Below are positions 42,728-51,133 of a DNA stretch of 64,000 nucleotides, in pieces. The notes under the pieces were generated by a model. That model had not been told where the DNA came from. It searched no databases and saw nothing but the letters and a program-made list of their open reading frames with translations. The position numbers and the translations under genes are program-made. The first letter of the stretch is position 1. The number at the start of each line of letters is the position of its first letter. This DNA comes from VXYL01 sp965116345. GTDB taxonomy: Bacteria > Pseudomonadota > Gammaproteobacteria > Pseudomonadales > Azotimanducaceae. Where the stretch lies: contig OZ220680.1 of assembly GCA_965116345.1 (NCBI GenBank), positions 1,550,001 to 1,614,000 of the forward strand. Direction: 5' to 3'.

Positions 42728-44863
42728 TCAGTCGACGAAACGGAGCCTGCGCCGGATCTGGATGAGGCGGCCGAGGACGTTGTCCAGGGTCGCGGAATCG
42801 GGGGTCACGAAACTCTCCCCACCGGTGGCCGCGCTGCACCGGCGTAGCGCGTTGATATGCGGGGCGCTGTACTGGTCATCGTCGCCGATGAACACGGTAT
42901 GGACCTTGACGTCGCGCGAGGCGGCGATCGTGCACGACGCGTCCCACCACTCGTAGAGTCGGTCCTTCATCTTGTTTGTCGGTTCCGCGGAACGAGTCGG
43001 ATAGGGAGCTGGAAGATCTCCGCGGGCGGGCCAGGGTGATGCGTCGAACGCGGGGTCGCCCCCCACGTAGAGCGGGTCGCCCAGCCGGCCGTAGGGCCCG
43101 AAGAAACTCGTGTAGTCACACAGGTGACGGCGGATCTGGGTGGGACGCGGCAGGCCGACGTCGACGAGGACGTCGGCGAACGCGGCGCTGGTGCCGCGGA
43201 ACACGTCTACCGGATCGAAGCCGCCAAGCCGGCCGGCCAGCGCCGGAGTGGCGAGCGCGGTCGCGAGCCCGGCTCGCCAACCCGAGCCGAACGACGCATT
43301 GAACGCGGCATCGTCCGTGGCGGTGGCGCCTTCGTAGAGGTGGCCTGGCGGCTCCGGCACGACCATCCACCAGGTGGAGCAGGCCGGGCTCTGGACATAC
43401 GGGTTCATCGTCCGGCCGGCATCGACACGCAGCCGGCCGAGTTGGCCCCGGGTGGCTTGGCCTGCGGTGGCGTCACCGTCGGACACCACGAGAATCGCCT
43501 TGTGGAGATCCGCGTCCGGCGGTGCCGGACGGCGCACGCCGCGAAAGTCGCGCGTGTTCCAGACGTCGCCCCAACCCGAGGACAGCATGCGCAGTCCCCA
43601 GACGATGCCGAGGTGTGGATACGTGGCGCCTCTGCCGGCGGGGCCCGGGTCGATGGAATCCAGATCCGCGATCCTGCGCCGGACGAGCGCCACGTCGTCG
43701 GACAGCGGCGTCACGCCGCTGTCCGGGCACAGCGCGTCGCCGCCGCCGTCCGGCAGCGACCAGTCGTTGTCGCCGACCCAGTCGCGCACCCCGCTCGGGC
43801 TGCTTCCGGCAAGGATGTCGGCCATGGCCCACTGCAACCGGGCGTCGATGTTGCCCGCCGGTCCGGCATCGGGCCAGGAGTACGGCGTGAACAGGGTGTT
43901 GGCGTTGCGCGGGTCGGGCGCCACGTCCGATAGGTGCAGCGGTTCGCCGTCGAGGCTCGCTGGCCAAGCCAGCGGGACAGGGCGCGCGGCGGTCTCCCAG
44001 TACGCGCCCCAGCGCGCCATGAAGCAGCCCGTGAAGCGGTTCGTGTCCCAGTCCCATCCCGCCGGCAGATCGATCTCGTGCGTACCGCCGACGCCGTAGT
44101 GGTGATAGACGTCCACCCACTTCGCGCTGGCTCGACCGCCCATCATGTGCAGGTAGCGGGCCTTGTCCCGGGTCTCGCCGGCGCCGGCGATATCGGCGAC
44201 GCGCACCGCCGACGCGAACGGCACGATGGACACCATCATGCCGGCCGGAGAGTCGCGCTGCGCCGCTGCGAGGTTCGACGCCACCGTGCCCAGCGCCGCC
44301 TTGAGGCCCGCCATACGGGTACCGGTTCCGAATTGCGCGTCCATCGACGGCGAGATGTCGAGAGCCAGTGCGAACTCGTGCCGGGTCGAAACCAACTCCA
44401 CCGCGACGGTCTCGGCGAAGGCGCCGCCGAAGGACAGCCCGCCGACGCGCCACAGGTCGTCGACGCCGAGCTCGCCTTCGAGTCCGACCTCGATCACGCC
44501 GTCGTCGTAGCTCACGTCCACGGTGTCCACCGTCACCCCCGTCGCGGCCTCGACGAAGGCGTCGACGCGCTCGGCGATCGCCAGGTCGATCTCGCCGTCG
44601 TCGCCCGCGCGGGCCAGCAGCGTCGCGCCGACACTGGCCACCGCGGCCCGCATCGCGGCGCGCAGCTCCTCGCGGTGCGCCTCGTGCCACGCCAGATTGA
44701 CCAGCCCCGCGCCGCCGACACACATGATCATCGCGGTGCCGATGCCGGCGACCGTCATCGCGCCGCCGCGCGTGTCGCGCAGGAAATCCACGACCGCGGC
44801 CGCCGTCCGGCGTGCCGCGCCGGCCAGCAACCGTGCTCCGGTGATTTCGCCCATGGCGGTCAC
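42728..44863 (-). CDS. tadG: TadG-like pilus protein with von Willebrand A domain
   Basis: 711 aa. The N-terminal Tad-type span follows a basic stretch (RDTRGGAMTVAGIGTAMIM). A vWA domain begins with the MIDAS motif (EFALALDISPSMDAQFG) and continues MVSIVPFASAVRV, ILVVSDGDATAGQ; later segments hold several tryptophan- and cysteine-rich loops (NRFTGCFMARWGAYW; SPACSTWWMV) and KVHTVFIGDDDQYSAP near the end. Long TadG proteins with vWA domains are envelope-anchored and may help adhesion or pilus anchoring. GTG 44863 overlaps the tadC stop; ATG 44854 is an alternative. It is the last gene of the Tad locus. Confidence 0.82.
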   Translation of the reverse strand: MTAMGEITGARLLAGAARRTAAAVVDFLRDTRGGAMTVAGIGTAMIMCVGGAGLVNLAWHEAHREELRAAMRAAVASVGATLLARAGDDGEIDLAIAERVDAFVEAATGVTVDTVDVSYDDGVIEVGLEGELGVDDLWRVGGLSFGGAFAETVAVELVSTRHEFALALDISPSMDAQFGTGTRMAGLKAALGTVASNLAAAQRDSPAGMMVSIVPFASAVRVADIAGAGETRDKARYLHMMGGRASAKWVDVYHHYGVGGTHEIDLPAGWDWDTNRFTGCFMARWGAYWETAARPVPLAWPASLDGEPLHLSDVAPDPRNANTLFTPYSWPDAGPAGNIDARLQWAMADILAGSSPSGVRDWVGDNDWSLPDGGGDALCPDSGVTPLSDDVALVRRRIADLDSIDPGPAGRGATYPHLGIVWGLRMLSSGWGDVWNTRDFRGVRRPAPPDADLHKAILVVSDGDATAGQATRGQLGRLRVDAGRTMNPYVQSPACSTWWMVVPEPPGHLYEGATATDDAAFNASFGSGWRAGLATALATPALAGRLGGFDPVDVFRGTSAAFADVLVDVGLPRPTQIRRHLCDYTSFFGPYGRLGDPLYVGGDPAFDASPWPARGDLPAPYPTRSAEPTNKMKDRLYEWWDASCTIAASRDVKVHTVFIGDDDQYSAPHINALRRCSAATGGESFVTPDSATLDNVLGRLIQIRRRLRFVD

Positions 44864-45840
44864 TCCCCCATCTCGGACATCGCGACGCCGAACCCCACGA
44901 ACGCCGGCCCGCCGACGATCACGAGTATCCCGGGCAGCACGAAGGCCATGGTCGGCAGCACCATGAGCACCGGCAGGCGCGCCAGCTTGGCCTGCATGTC
45001 GGTCACGGTGCGCACCCGGGTCGCAGCGGCCAGGCGACGCAGCGCGTCGACCAGCGGCGTGCCGTGGCGTTCGCTCTGGCCGACCGCGACGGCAAGGTCG
45101 CGGAACTCGGGGAGGTCCACCCGCCCGGCGAGCCTCGAGACGGCCTCGAGCCGCGTGCGGCCGTGAACGCCCATGTCGATGCTGACCTGGCGCAGCTCCG
45201 CGCCGAGGTCCATGTGGAACGAGCGCAGATTCGAGACGGCGTTCTGCATGGCGCGCTCGAAGGTAATCCCGGACTGCAGGCAGACGATGAGCAGGTCCAT
45301 GGCGTCGGCGAACGCGGTTTCGATGCGCCGCTTCCGGGCACCGCCCAGGCGGGTGACGACGAGTTCCGGCAACAGATTGAGCATCACGCCGAGCAGCATG
45401 CCGCCGACCAGCGCGGCGAGCGTCCCCGGCAGGCCGTTCAAGCCCCAGGTGCTCGACAGGAAACCGGGCAGCACCATCAAGCCGACGCCGATGCCGGCAA
45501 TCACGCAGACCAGCTTCGCGCCCAGTACCGTCGCCACCGCGCCGCCGCCGTCGTGGCCGGCGAGCTTCACGGCGCTGGCGATCTTGTCCCTGTCCTTCTC
45601 GCCGAGCGGCATCAGCCGGCCGAGGCCCGCGAACACACCCGCCACCCGGCTGCCGAGCTCGGTCGAACTCTCGGCGAGATCCCGGCGCCGCTCCCGGCCG
45701 GCTTCCCCCGCGGCGTCGCCCACGGCGATCCGCATGCGCCGCGCCAGCCGCGCCCGGAGGCGCAGTCTGGACAGCATCGCGTAGCCCGCCATGGCGACCG
45801 GCACCAGCACCGAGAGCACGACCAGAAGCGAGCCCCTCAC
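44860..45840 (-). CDS. tadC: Tad pilus inner-membrane protein TadC
   Basis: 326 aa, GspF-related. N-terminal span SLLVVLSVLVPVAMAGYAML, two central spans (KLVCVIAGIGVGLMVLPGFL; LAALVGGMLLGVMLNLLPEL), then the T2SF domain (FADAMDLLIVCLQSGITFER, LAVAVGQSERHGTPLVDALR) and a last span (MVLPTMAFVLPGILVIVGGP). TadB and TadC form the platform for the TadA motor. GTG start overlaps the tadB stop (GTGA). Confidence 0.88.
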   Translation of the reverse strand: MRGSLLVVLSVLVPVAMAGYAMLSRLRLRARLARRMRIAVGDAAGEAGRERRRDLAESSTELGSRVAGVFAGLGRLMPLGEKDRDKIASAVKLAGHDGGGAVATVLGAKLVCVIAGIGVGLMVLPGFLSSTWGLNGLPGTLAALVGGMLLGVMLNLLPELVVTRLGGARKRRIETAFADAMDLLIVCLQSGITFERAMQNAVSNLRSFHMDLGAELRQVSIDMGVHGRTRLEAVSRLAGRVDLPEFRDLAVAVGQSERHGTPLVDALRRLAAATRVRTVTDMQAKLARLPVLMVLPTMAFVLPGILVIVGGPAFVGFGVAMSEMGE

Positions 45841-46784
45841 CTGCGTACCCGCCGCACCAGCAGCCAGGCGCAGGCCAGGCCGGTTAGCACCAGAGCCATG
45901 CCGATGCCGAGCACGTGCCGGGCCTCGCCGAGCAGCAGATCGAAGATCTCCGGTTTCGTGACGCCCTGGATGCCGATCGCCGCGAACGGCACCACCGAGA
46001 GCACGATCAGGCTGAGCTTGGATTCGGCGGTCGCCGACTTCAGCCGGGTGCGGTTGTCCTTGCGCTCGCGCAGCATGTCGGCGAGATTGCCCACCGACTC
46101 GGCGATGCCGCCGCCGACCCGGGACTGGGTCGCGAAGATTGCCGCCAGCATGGCGAGGTCGCTGATCTTGACGCGCCGCGCCTCGCGGTTGAGGGCGCTG
46201 GCCATCGGCACGCCGATGGCCATGGCGTGGGCGACCCGTCGCAGCGATCCGGCGACCGGCTCGTCGGCGGCCGCCGTGGTGGCGCGGAACGCCTCGGCAA
46301 GGCCCATGCCGGCGCGCACCATGCGCTGCATTTCGTCCACCGCGGCCAGCAGCCGGTCGGCGAAGCGCACCCGCACCGCGCCTTCCCGCGCCGTACCGAC
46401 GTTCCAGCCGACCAGGGTGCCGAGCCCGAGGCCGCCGATCAGGGCGAACGGCACCGCCAGCCCGAAGAAGACCATCAGCCAGAACCCCACGAGCGCCGCG
46501 AGGCCGCCGCCGATCAACACCGCCATGCCGGTGCGGACGCCGCCCGAGAGCGGATAGATCCTGCCCAGCATGATGGCGAGCGCGTTCTCCCGGGTATCGT
46601 CGTCCGCGGAAGCGGCAGCCGTCTCGTCGTCCTCGCGCAGGCCGGCGAAGAGATCGAGCCGCGCCATGCGTGCCCGGATGCGCGCGCGCCGCCGCAGCCA
46701 CTGCGAAACCGGCACGAAGGCGACGGCGCCGGCAACGCCCAGGCCGACGACGAGCAGCGACGCCGTGTTGAGGTCGGCCGCCAC
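45837..46784 (-). CDS. tadB: Tad pilus inner-membrane protein TadB
   Basis: About 315 aa, GspF-related: an N-terminal span (SLLVVGLGVAGAVAFVPVSQ), a cytoplasmic loop, a double span (FWLMVFFGLAVPFALIGG), then the T2SF domain (LLAAVDEMQRMVRAGMGLAE, QSRVGGGIAESVGNLADMLR) and a C-terminal span. GTG 46784 lies one base after the tadA stop; TTG 46796 is an alternative inside the end of tadA. Confidence 0.88.
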   Translation of the reverse strand: MAADLNTASLLVVGLGVAGAVAFVPVSQWLRRRARIRARMARLDLFAGLREDDETAAASADDDTRENALAIMLGRIYPLSGGVRTGMAVLIGGGLAALVGFWLMVFFGLAVPFALIGGLGLGTLVGWNVGTAREGAVRVRFADRLLAAVDEMQRMVRAGMGLAEAFRATTAAADEPVAGSLRRVAHAMAIGVPMASALNREARRVKISDLAMLAAIFATQSRVGGGIAESVGNLADMLRERKDNRTRLKSATAESKLSLIVLSVVPFAAIGIQGVTKPEIFDLLLGEARHVLGIGMALVLTGLACAWLLVRRVRR

Positions 46785-46785
46785 G

Positions 46786-48147
46786 TCAGCGGCCAAGACC
46801 CGGGCGGCCGAGCGCCGCGTTCAGCGCATCGCCGTAGCCGAGGTCGGCGACCCGCGCCGCGAACGACGGCCGGTTGCCGCTGCACCGGAACACGTCCTCG
46901 CTGGCGTCGTAGGCCCACAGATCCTCCAGAACGGGTACGTCGCCCTCGAGGCCGGCGACGTCGGTGATCGCCACGACGCGGCGGACGCCGTCCCGGAACC
47001 GGTCCACCTGCACGATCAGGTCCACCGCCGAGATCACCTGGTTGCGGATCGCGCTGAGCGGCATCTCGCCGGACTCCATCATGACCAGGTATTCGAGCCT
47101 TGAGACCGTGTCCCGGGGGCTGTTGGCGTGGATCGTGAACATCGAACCCGGATGGCCGGTGTTCATCGCCTGCAGGGCGTCCATCGCCTCCGGGCCGCGC
47201 ACCTCGCCGACCACCACCCGGTCCGGGCGCATCCTGAGCGCGTTCTTCAGGAGATCGCGCATCGGGATCTCGCCGGTGCCCTCCACCGACGGCGGCCGGG
47301 TCTCCAGGCGCACCACATGGGGCTGCTGCAGGCTGAGTTCCGCGGCGTCCTCCAGGGTGACGATGCGCTCGTCGTAGGGGATGTTTCCCGACAGCGCATT
47401 CAGGAGCGTAGTCTTGCCGGAGCCGGTGCCGCCGGAGACGACGATGTTGAGCCGGGCGCGGGACGCCACCTCGAGGAGCGTCGCCATGTTGGGATGCATG
47501 GCGCCGTTGCGGGCCAGTTCGGCGACCGTGAAGCCGCCCTTCTTGAAGCGCCGGATGGAGATGGCGGCGCCGTCGATGGCGAGCGGCGGCACGATGATGT
47601 TGACCCGCGAACCGTCGTCCAGGCGGGCGTCGCACATCGGGCTCATTTCGTCCACCCGCCGGCCGGCGCCCTGGGCGATGCGCTGGGCGATGCGGGTCAG
47701 ATGTTCGCTGTCGCGGAACCTGACGCCCACCTCGGCGAGGCGCCCGAGGCGCTCGACGTAGACCGTGTTCATGCCGTTGACCATGATGTCGCTGACATCC
47801 GGGTCGCGGAGCAGATCAGCGAGCGGCCCGAGGCCACGCATCTCGTCCACGACACGCTGCGCGAGGCGCGCCCGGGAGCCGCCCACCGGCGGCGCGTCCG
47901 GACTCGGTTCGAGACGCTGGATGGTCGAGGACACCATGGTCTCGAGCTCCTCGTCGGTCATGTCGGTGACTCGTGAAGCGTCGATCGCCTCGAGCACGCG
48001 GCCGTGGTACCAGGGCACGATGGCCTCGAAAGCGCCGTCCGCCACCGTCGCCGGGCGCGCGGCTTCCTTGGCTTGTGCGGCTTGCCCTTCCCCGGGCGTT
48101 GGCGCCGGGGTGGCGAGGACGGGGCGTCTGCGCAGCGGTCTGACCAT
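46786..48147 (-). CDS. tadA: Tad pilus motor ATPase TadA (CpaF)
   Basis: 453 aa. A variable N-terminal region is followed by LLRDPDVSDIMVNGMNTVYV, SRVNIIVPPLAIDGAAISIR, Walker A IVVSGGTGSGKTTLLNALSG, IVTLEDAAELSLQQPHVVRL, Walker B RPDRVVVGEVRGPEAMDALQ and the His box GHPGSMFTIHANSPRDTVSR. It drives Flp assembly and retraction from the cytoplasm. ATG 48147 follows AGGAACG closely. A 284-bp MITE lies between this gene and the preceding tad genes, so transcription of tadA-B-C-G may depend on a promoter within or beside it. Confidence 0.93.
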   Translation of the reverse strand: MVRPLRRRPVLATPAPTPGEGQAAQAKEAARPATVADGAFEAIVPWYHGRVLEAIDASRVTDMTDEELETMVSSTIQRLEPSPDAPPVGGSRARLAQRVVDEMRGLGPLADLLRDPDVSDIMVNGMNTVYVERLGRLAEVGVRFRDSEHLTRIAQRIAQGAGRRVDEMSPMCDARLDDGSRVNIIVPPLAIDGAAISIRRFKKGGFTVAELARNGAMHPNMATLLEVASRARLNIVVSGGTGSGKTTLLNALSGNIPYDERIVTLEDAAELSLQQPHVVRLETRPPSVEGTGEIPMRDLLKNALRMRPDRVVVGEVRGPEAMDALQAMNTGHPGSMFTIHANSPRDTVSRLEYLVMMESGEMPLSAIRNQVISAVDLIVQVDRFRDGVRRVVAITDVAGLEGDVPVLEDLWAYDASEDVFRCSGNRPSFAARVADLGYGDALNAALGRPGLGR

Positions 48148-48164
48148 CGTTCCTGATCGCCCTC

Positions 48165-48448
48165 TAGTGGTCGAACAGACTTGAAATGACGTATCTGTGG
48201 TCGCCGGTGTGTTCCTCGCAAGGCGTGATCGCGAAGTCGTACCGGGGTACGTCGAGCGGGCGCAACGGTCCGTCGCAAGCGACGGGGGCGAGGGGCGCAC
48301 CGGCGACCACCCGAAGGGCGCGCCCACAAGCGCCCATCCGCGTTGTTGGCGCCTCTCGACGTAACCCCGCTATGCCTTCGAGGCACCGCCTAGCGGCTGG
48401 ACGCTTGTGGACGCGCAGATACGCCATTTCAAGTCTGTTCGACCACTA
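48165..48448. mobile_element. IS630-like MITE with ~32-bp terminal inverted repeats inside the tad locus
   Basis: Left terminus: TA then GTGGTCGAACAGACTTGA and AATGACGTATCTG. The right terminus is its reverse complement with two differences. TA at both ends would be the duplicated target, as in IS630/Tc1-type insertion. The interior codes for no transposase. The right end lies on the stop of the upstream tadE/F-like gene (TAG at 48446-48448), and the left end is 17 bases before tadA. Confidence 0.8.
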
Positions 48449-49180
48449 GGAGGACGCGCACCAGTCGCACGCGCTGATATCGTGGATCGAGCCCCAGGCG
48501 ATGCGGCGGCGCACCAGCGGGGTCGCGGTGAAGAGCCGCATCGGCAGATTGGCGAGGCGGCCGGAGAACGTGCCGCCCCTGGGTTCGAAGCAGACGTCGA
48601 GCACCACCCACCACTCCGCCGGCCGGAGGTTGCGGCTGAGCCAGGCGCTCTCGTCGTCGCCGGCGCCCGCCTCGTGCGGCAGCACGGTGACGTCCGCCGC
48701 GAACTGCTCTCCCGCCGCCGGCAGCGGATTGGCGACGGCCTCGGCGCAGCCGGTGGCGCCGTCTCTGGCCCAGGCGCCGTCGGTGTCGGTGGTCGGCCAG
48801 ACCGCCCCGACGACCGGCGGGCACCACTCGTCGGTGGGACAGTCGGTGCCGTCCCGGCGCGTGGCGCCGCGGGTCACCACGGCGGCGGATATCGATCCCG
48901 ACACGCCGTCGTCGTCGAGCAGATCGGTGAGCCGTTCCATGGCCTCGGCGAAGGGTCCGGTGCCTTCCGGTTCGTCGGCCGCCGCAGCGGGGGCGACGTG
49001 GATCTGCCGGGCGGTGTCGGTGCGGAAGCCGAGCTGCTCGCGCACGTCCCAGACCAGCGCCATGATCGCCAGCAGGAACGGCACGAAGATCACGAACTCG
49101 ACGGTCGCGGAACCGCGCGGTCCACATCTGGCACGTACGGTCGCCGCCATGCGACGCCGGTTGCGGCGCGCTCCCGTCAC
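48446..49180 (-). CDS. TadE/TadF-like minor pseudopilin
   Basis: 244 aa from GTG 49180, which overlaps the stop of the previous tadE (GTGA). The N-terminus is basic then has the TadE-type helix (GSATVEFVIFVPFLLAIMAL) with the conserved glutamate; the rest is a large extracytoplasmic domain with several cysteines (DGTDCPTDEWCPPVVG; CAEAVANPLPAAG; VVLDVCFEP). It resembles TadF in place and length. The final codons (SACDWCASS) and TAG are at a MITE junction, so the C-terminus may be truncated or altered. Confidence 0.7.
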   Translation of the reverse strand: MTGARRNRRRMAATVRARCGPRGSATVEFVIFVPFLLAIMALVWDVREQLGFRTDTARQIHVAPAAAADEPEGTGPFAEAMERLTDLLDDDGVSGSISAAVVTRGATRRDGTDCPTDEWCPPVVGAVWPTTDTDGAWARDGATGCAEAVANPLPAAGEQFAADVTVLPHEAGAGDDESAWLSRNLRPAEWWVVLDVCFEPRGGTFSGRLANLPMRLFTATPLVRRRIAWGSIHDISACDWCASS

Positions 49181-49647
49181 GTCTGGTTCAGCGCCCAGCT
49201 GGCGCGGCGCCGCACGATGTCCCCGGTGCCGAAGCGGGTGCGGATCGTCACGGAGGCCTCGACCCGGATCCACGAACCCGGGTCGCCGCATCCGGCCGTG
49301 CCGAACACGACGCCGTTGAAGACGACGGCGTCGTCGGCGGCGATGTCGAGACGCACCTCGCCGCCGGCATCGGGGTCCGGCGCGGCGCCGCTGACGAAGC
49401 CGATCTGGCCGTCGTCGTCGAGGTCGAACAGCCACAGCGCGACGGCATCGCCGGCGAACGCCGCGCGGGCCTGGTTCTCGCAGTCGTCGGCGTTGCGGCC
49501 GGCGGCGACCGCGGCGCTGTAGGTCGCCCGGGCCAGGACTTGATCCGCCAGCGACACCCGGCCGAACTCGCCCGCCGCGAAGGCGACCGACAGCATGACC
49601 ATCAGCACGAGCACGAACTCGACGACGTAGGCGCCGCGCTGGCGCAT
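49177..49647 (-). CDS. tadE: TadE-like minor pseudopilin
   Basis: 156 aa. The pseudopilin start QRGAYVVEFVLVLMVMLSVA has the Tad-type cleavage context (G-A-x-x-V-E-F) followed by a soluble domain (DQVLARATYSAAVAAGRNAD; GFVSGAAPDPDAG; IRVEASVTIRTRFG). ATG 49647 has GAGGGG upstream. About 100 non-coding bases separate it from the TPR gene. Confidence 0.75.
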   Translation of the reverse strand: MRQRGAYVVEFVLVLMVMLSVAFAAGEFGRVSLADQVLARATYSAAVAAGRNADDCENQARAAFAGDAVALWLFDLDDDGQIGFVSGAAPDPDAGGEVRLDIAADDAVVFNGVVFGTAGCGDPGSWIRVEASVTIRTRFGTGDIVRRRASWALNQT

Positions 49648-49747
49648 CGAGCCCCTCGACAGCGCACATCGAACCCGGGGGGGGCGGCGCCAATGCACCT
49701 TGGCGGTCCCGACGGTCCCACCCCCGCGATGCCTTCGCGAACCCATC

Positions 49748-51133
49748 CTAAGACGTCTCGGGGCGGGCGCTGAGCGCGGCGCGGAGCCGCGGCAGCTCAT
49801 CCCGCACCGCCAACGGTCCGATGCGGACCCTGTATAGGCCGCCCTCGCCGGGCGGTTCGATGCGCACCGGCAGGTCGGTGAGATGCCCCAGCCGCTCCGC
49901 CAGTCGGCCGGCGTTGGCCTCCACGGCGAATGCGCCCACCTGCAGGTAGTCGCCGCTGTCGTCGCGCACGACGAAGCCGACGGCCGGCGGGCGGATAGCC
50001 CGGCCGGCGCCCTCGACAGGTGGAGTCCCTGTGAGGGGCTCCGCGGGTACCGGCGGGTCCGCCGGGACAGGCGCCTGCGCTACATCTTCTTCGACTTCTT
50101 CGACGGGAACGGGCATCGGAACGTCCTCGACGCGGACAGGCTCCGGCGGCAAGACGTCCGCATCGTGCCCGCGCGTGGCCGGCGCGGTAGCGTCCGCGGC
50201 GATCCTCTTATCTGTGACGTCGCGCACCGGAACCGGCGCCCGCGCGGGGGCTTCGGCAACGGCTGATTCGATCTCCGCGACTGCGGCTTCGGTGCCGCTT
50301 GATTCGGTCTTTGCGGCGGCGGACTCCGCTTCGGCAGCCGCATCCGCAGTAACGGCGATCTCGTTGGCGTCGTCCGGGGGGAAAGGTTCCGCGGCCAGCC
50401 CCCGGTCGGGCCGAGCCGTGTGAACGCCCGACGCCGGAGCGACCCCGCGTGCCGGGCTGCCCGCAAACGAGTTCGGCGCGTCGAGGTGGGCGTCGGCGAT
50501 CGCCAGGGCGCGTTGGAGGTTGTCGCGGAAGCGGCGCTCGTCAGGCGCGAGGTCGACCGCGCGCTGCACAGCCGCCACGACACTGCGCGGATCGCCGTCC
50601 AGGATGGCGACGACCGCGAGGCCGTTGTGGCCCCAGGCGGCCAGGGCGGGCGGCGCGGCTTCGTCCGGGTCGACCAGGCGCGCGAAGCTGTCCCGGGCCG
50701 CGTCCAGGTCGCCGACGGCGACGTTTGCCCGGCCGTGGGCCAGGAGCGCCGCGTGGCGGTCGGCGGGGGTCTCGGCGAGAAGGACCGCCTGCTGGTACCA
50801 GCTCGCGGCCCGGGCCGGCCGGCCCGCGGCGAGTTCCACGTCGCCGAGGCCCATGGTCGCGGCCGGGGCAGACGGTGCCGCGTCGCGCAGGCGCGTGTAG
50901 AGTCGGCGCGCGGTCTCGACCTGACCCGCTTCGAGGGCGGCCCGGGCCATCGGCACCACGGCTTGTTCGATGCGCTCCGCACGCAGATCCTTCTGCGATT
51001 GCATGGTCGAGCAACCGGCCAGGAACAGCAGCAGCACCGCCCGCCAAGGACGGCGGAACCGCCTTGAGTCCCGCGCACAACGCAGGCACCGGTTCCGGAA
51101 CCGCAGCGTCCGGCATCGCCGGCGGGCGATCAT
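49748..51133 (-). CDS. TadD-like TPR lipoprotein with C-terminal SPOR domain
   Basis: 461 aa. A basic N-terminus and lipobox (WRAVLLLFLAGCSTMQSQ) suggest an outer-membrane lipoprotein. TPR repeats cover residues ~60-210 (AVVPMARAALEAGQVETARR; ATMGLGDVELAAGRPARAAS; AALLAHGRANVAVGDLDAAR). A long Ala/Glu/Pro-rich linker leads to a SPOR-type fold at the end (DYLQVGAFAVEANAGRLAER, LYRVRIGPLAVRDELPRL). TadD proteins are TPR lipoproteins, but a SPOR domain that binds denuded peptidoglycan is an unusual addition and could place the pilus at division or pole sites. The ATG overlaps the tadZ stop (ATGA). Confidence 0.7.
   Translation of the reverse strand: MIARRRCRTLRFRNRCLRCARDSRRFRRPWRAVLLLFLAGCSTMQSQKDLRAERIEQAVVPMARAALEAGQVETARRLYTRLRDAAPSAPAATMGLGDVELAAGRPARAASWYQQAVLLAETPADRHAALLAHGRANVAVGDLDAARDSFARLVDPDEAAPPALAAWGHNGLAVVAILDGDPRSVVAAVQRAVDLAPDERRFRDNLQRALAIADAHLDAPNSFAGSPARGVAPASGVHTARPDRGLAAEPFPPDDANEIAVTADAAAEAESAAAKTESSGTEAAVAEIESAVAEAPARAPVPVRDVTDKRIAADATAPATRGHDADVLPPEPVRVEDVPMPVPVEEVEEDVAQAPVPADPPVPAEPLTGTPPVEGAGRAIRPPAVGFVVRDDSGDYLQVGAFAVEANAGRLAERLGHLTDLPVRIEPPGEGGLYRVRIGPLAVRDELPRLRAALSARPETS

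Noticed and set aside
48186..48449. Two facing 87-codon frames ending in the same ISSLFDH
   Set aside because: The common ending is the translated terminal inverted repeat of the MITE, not a protein.
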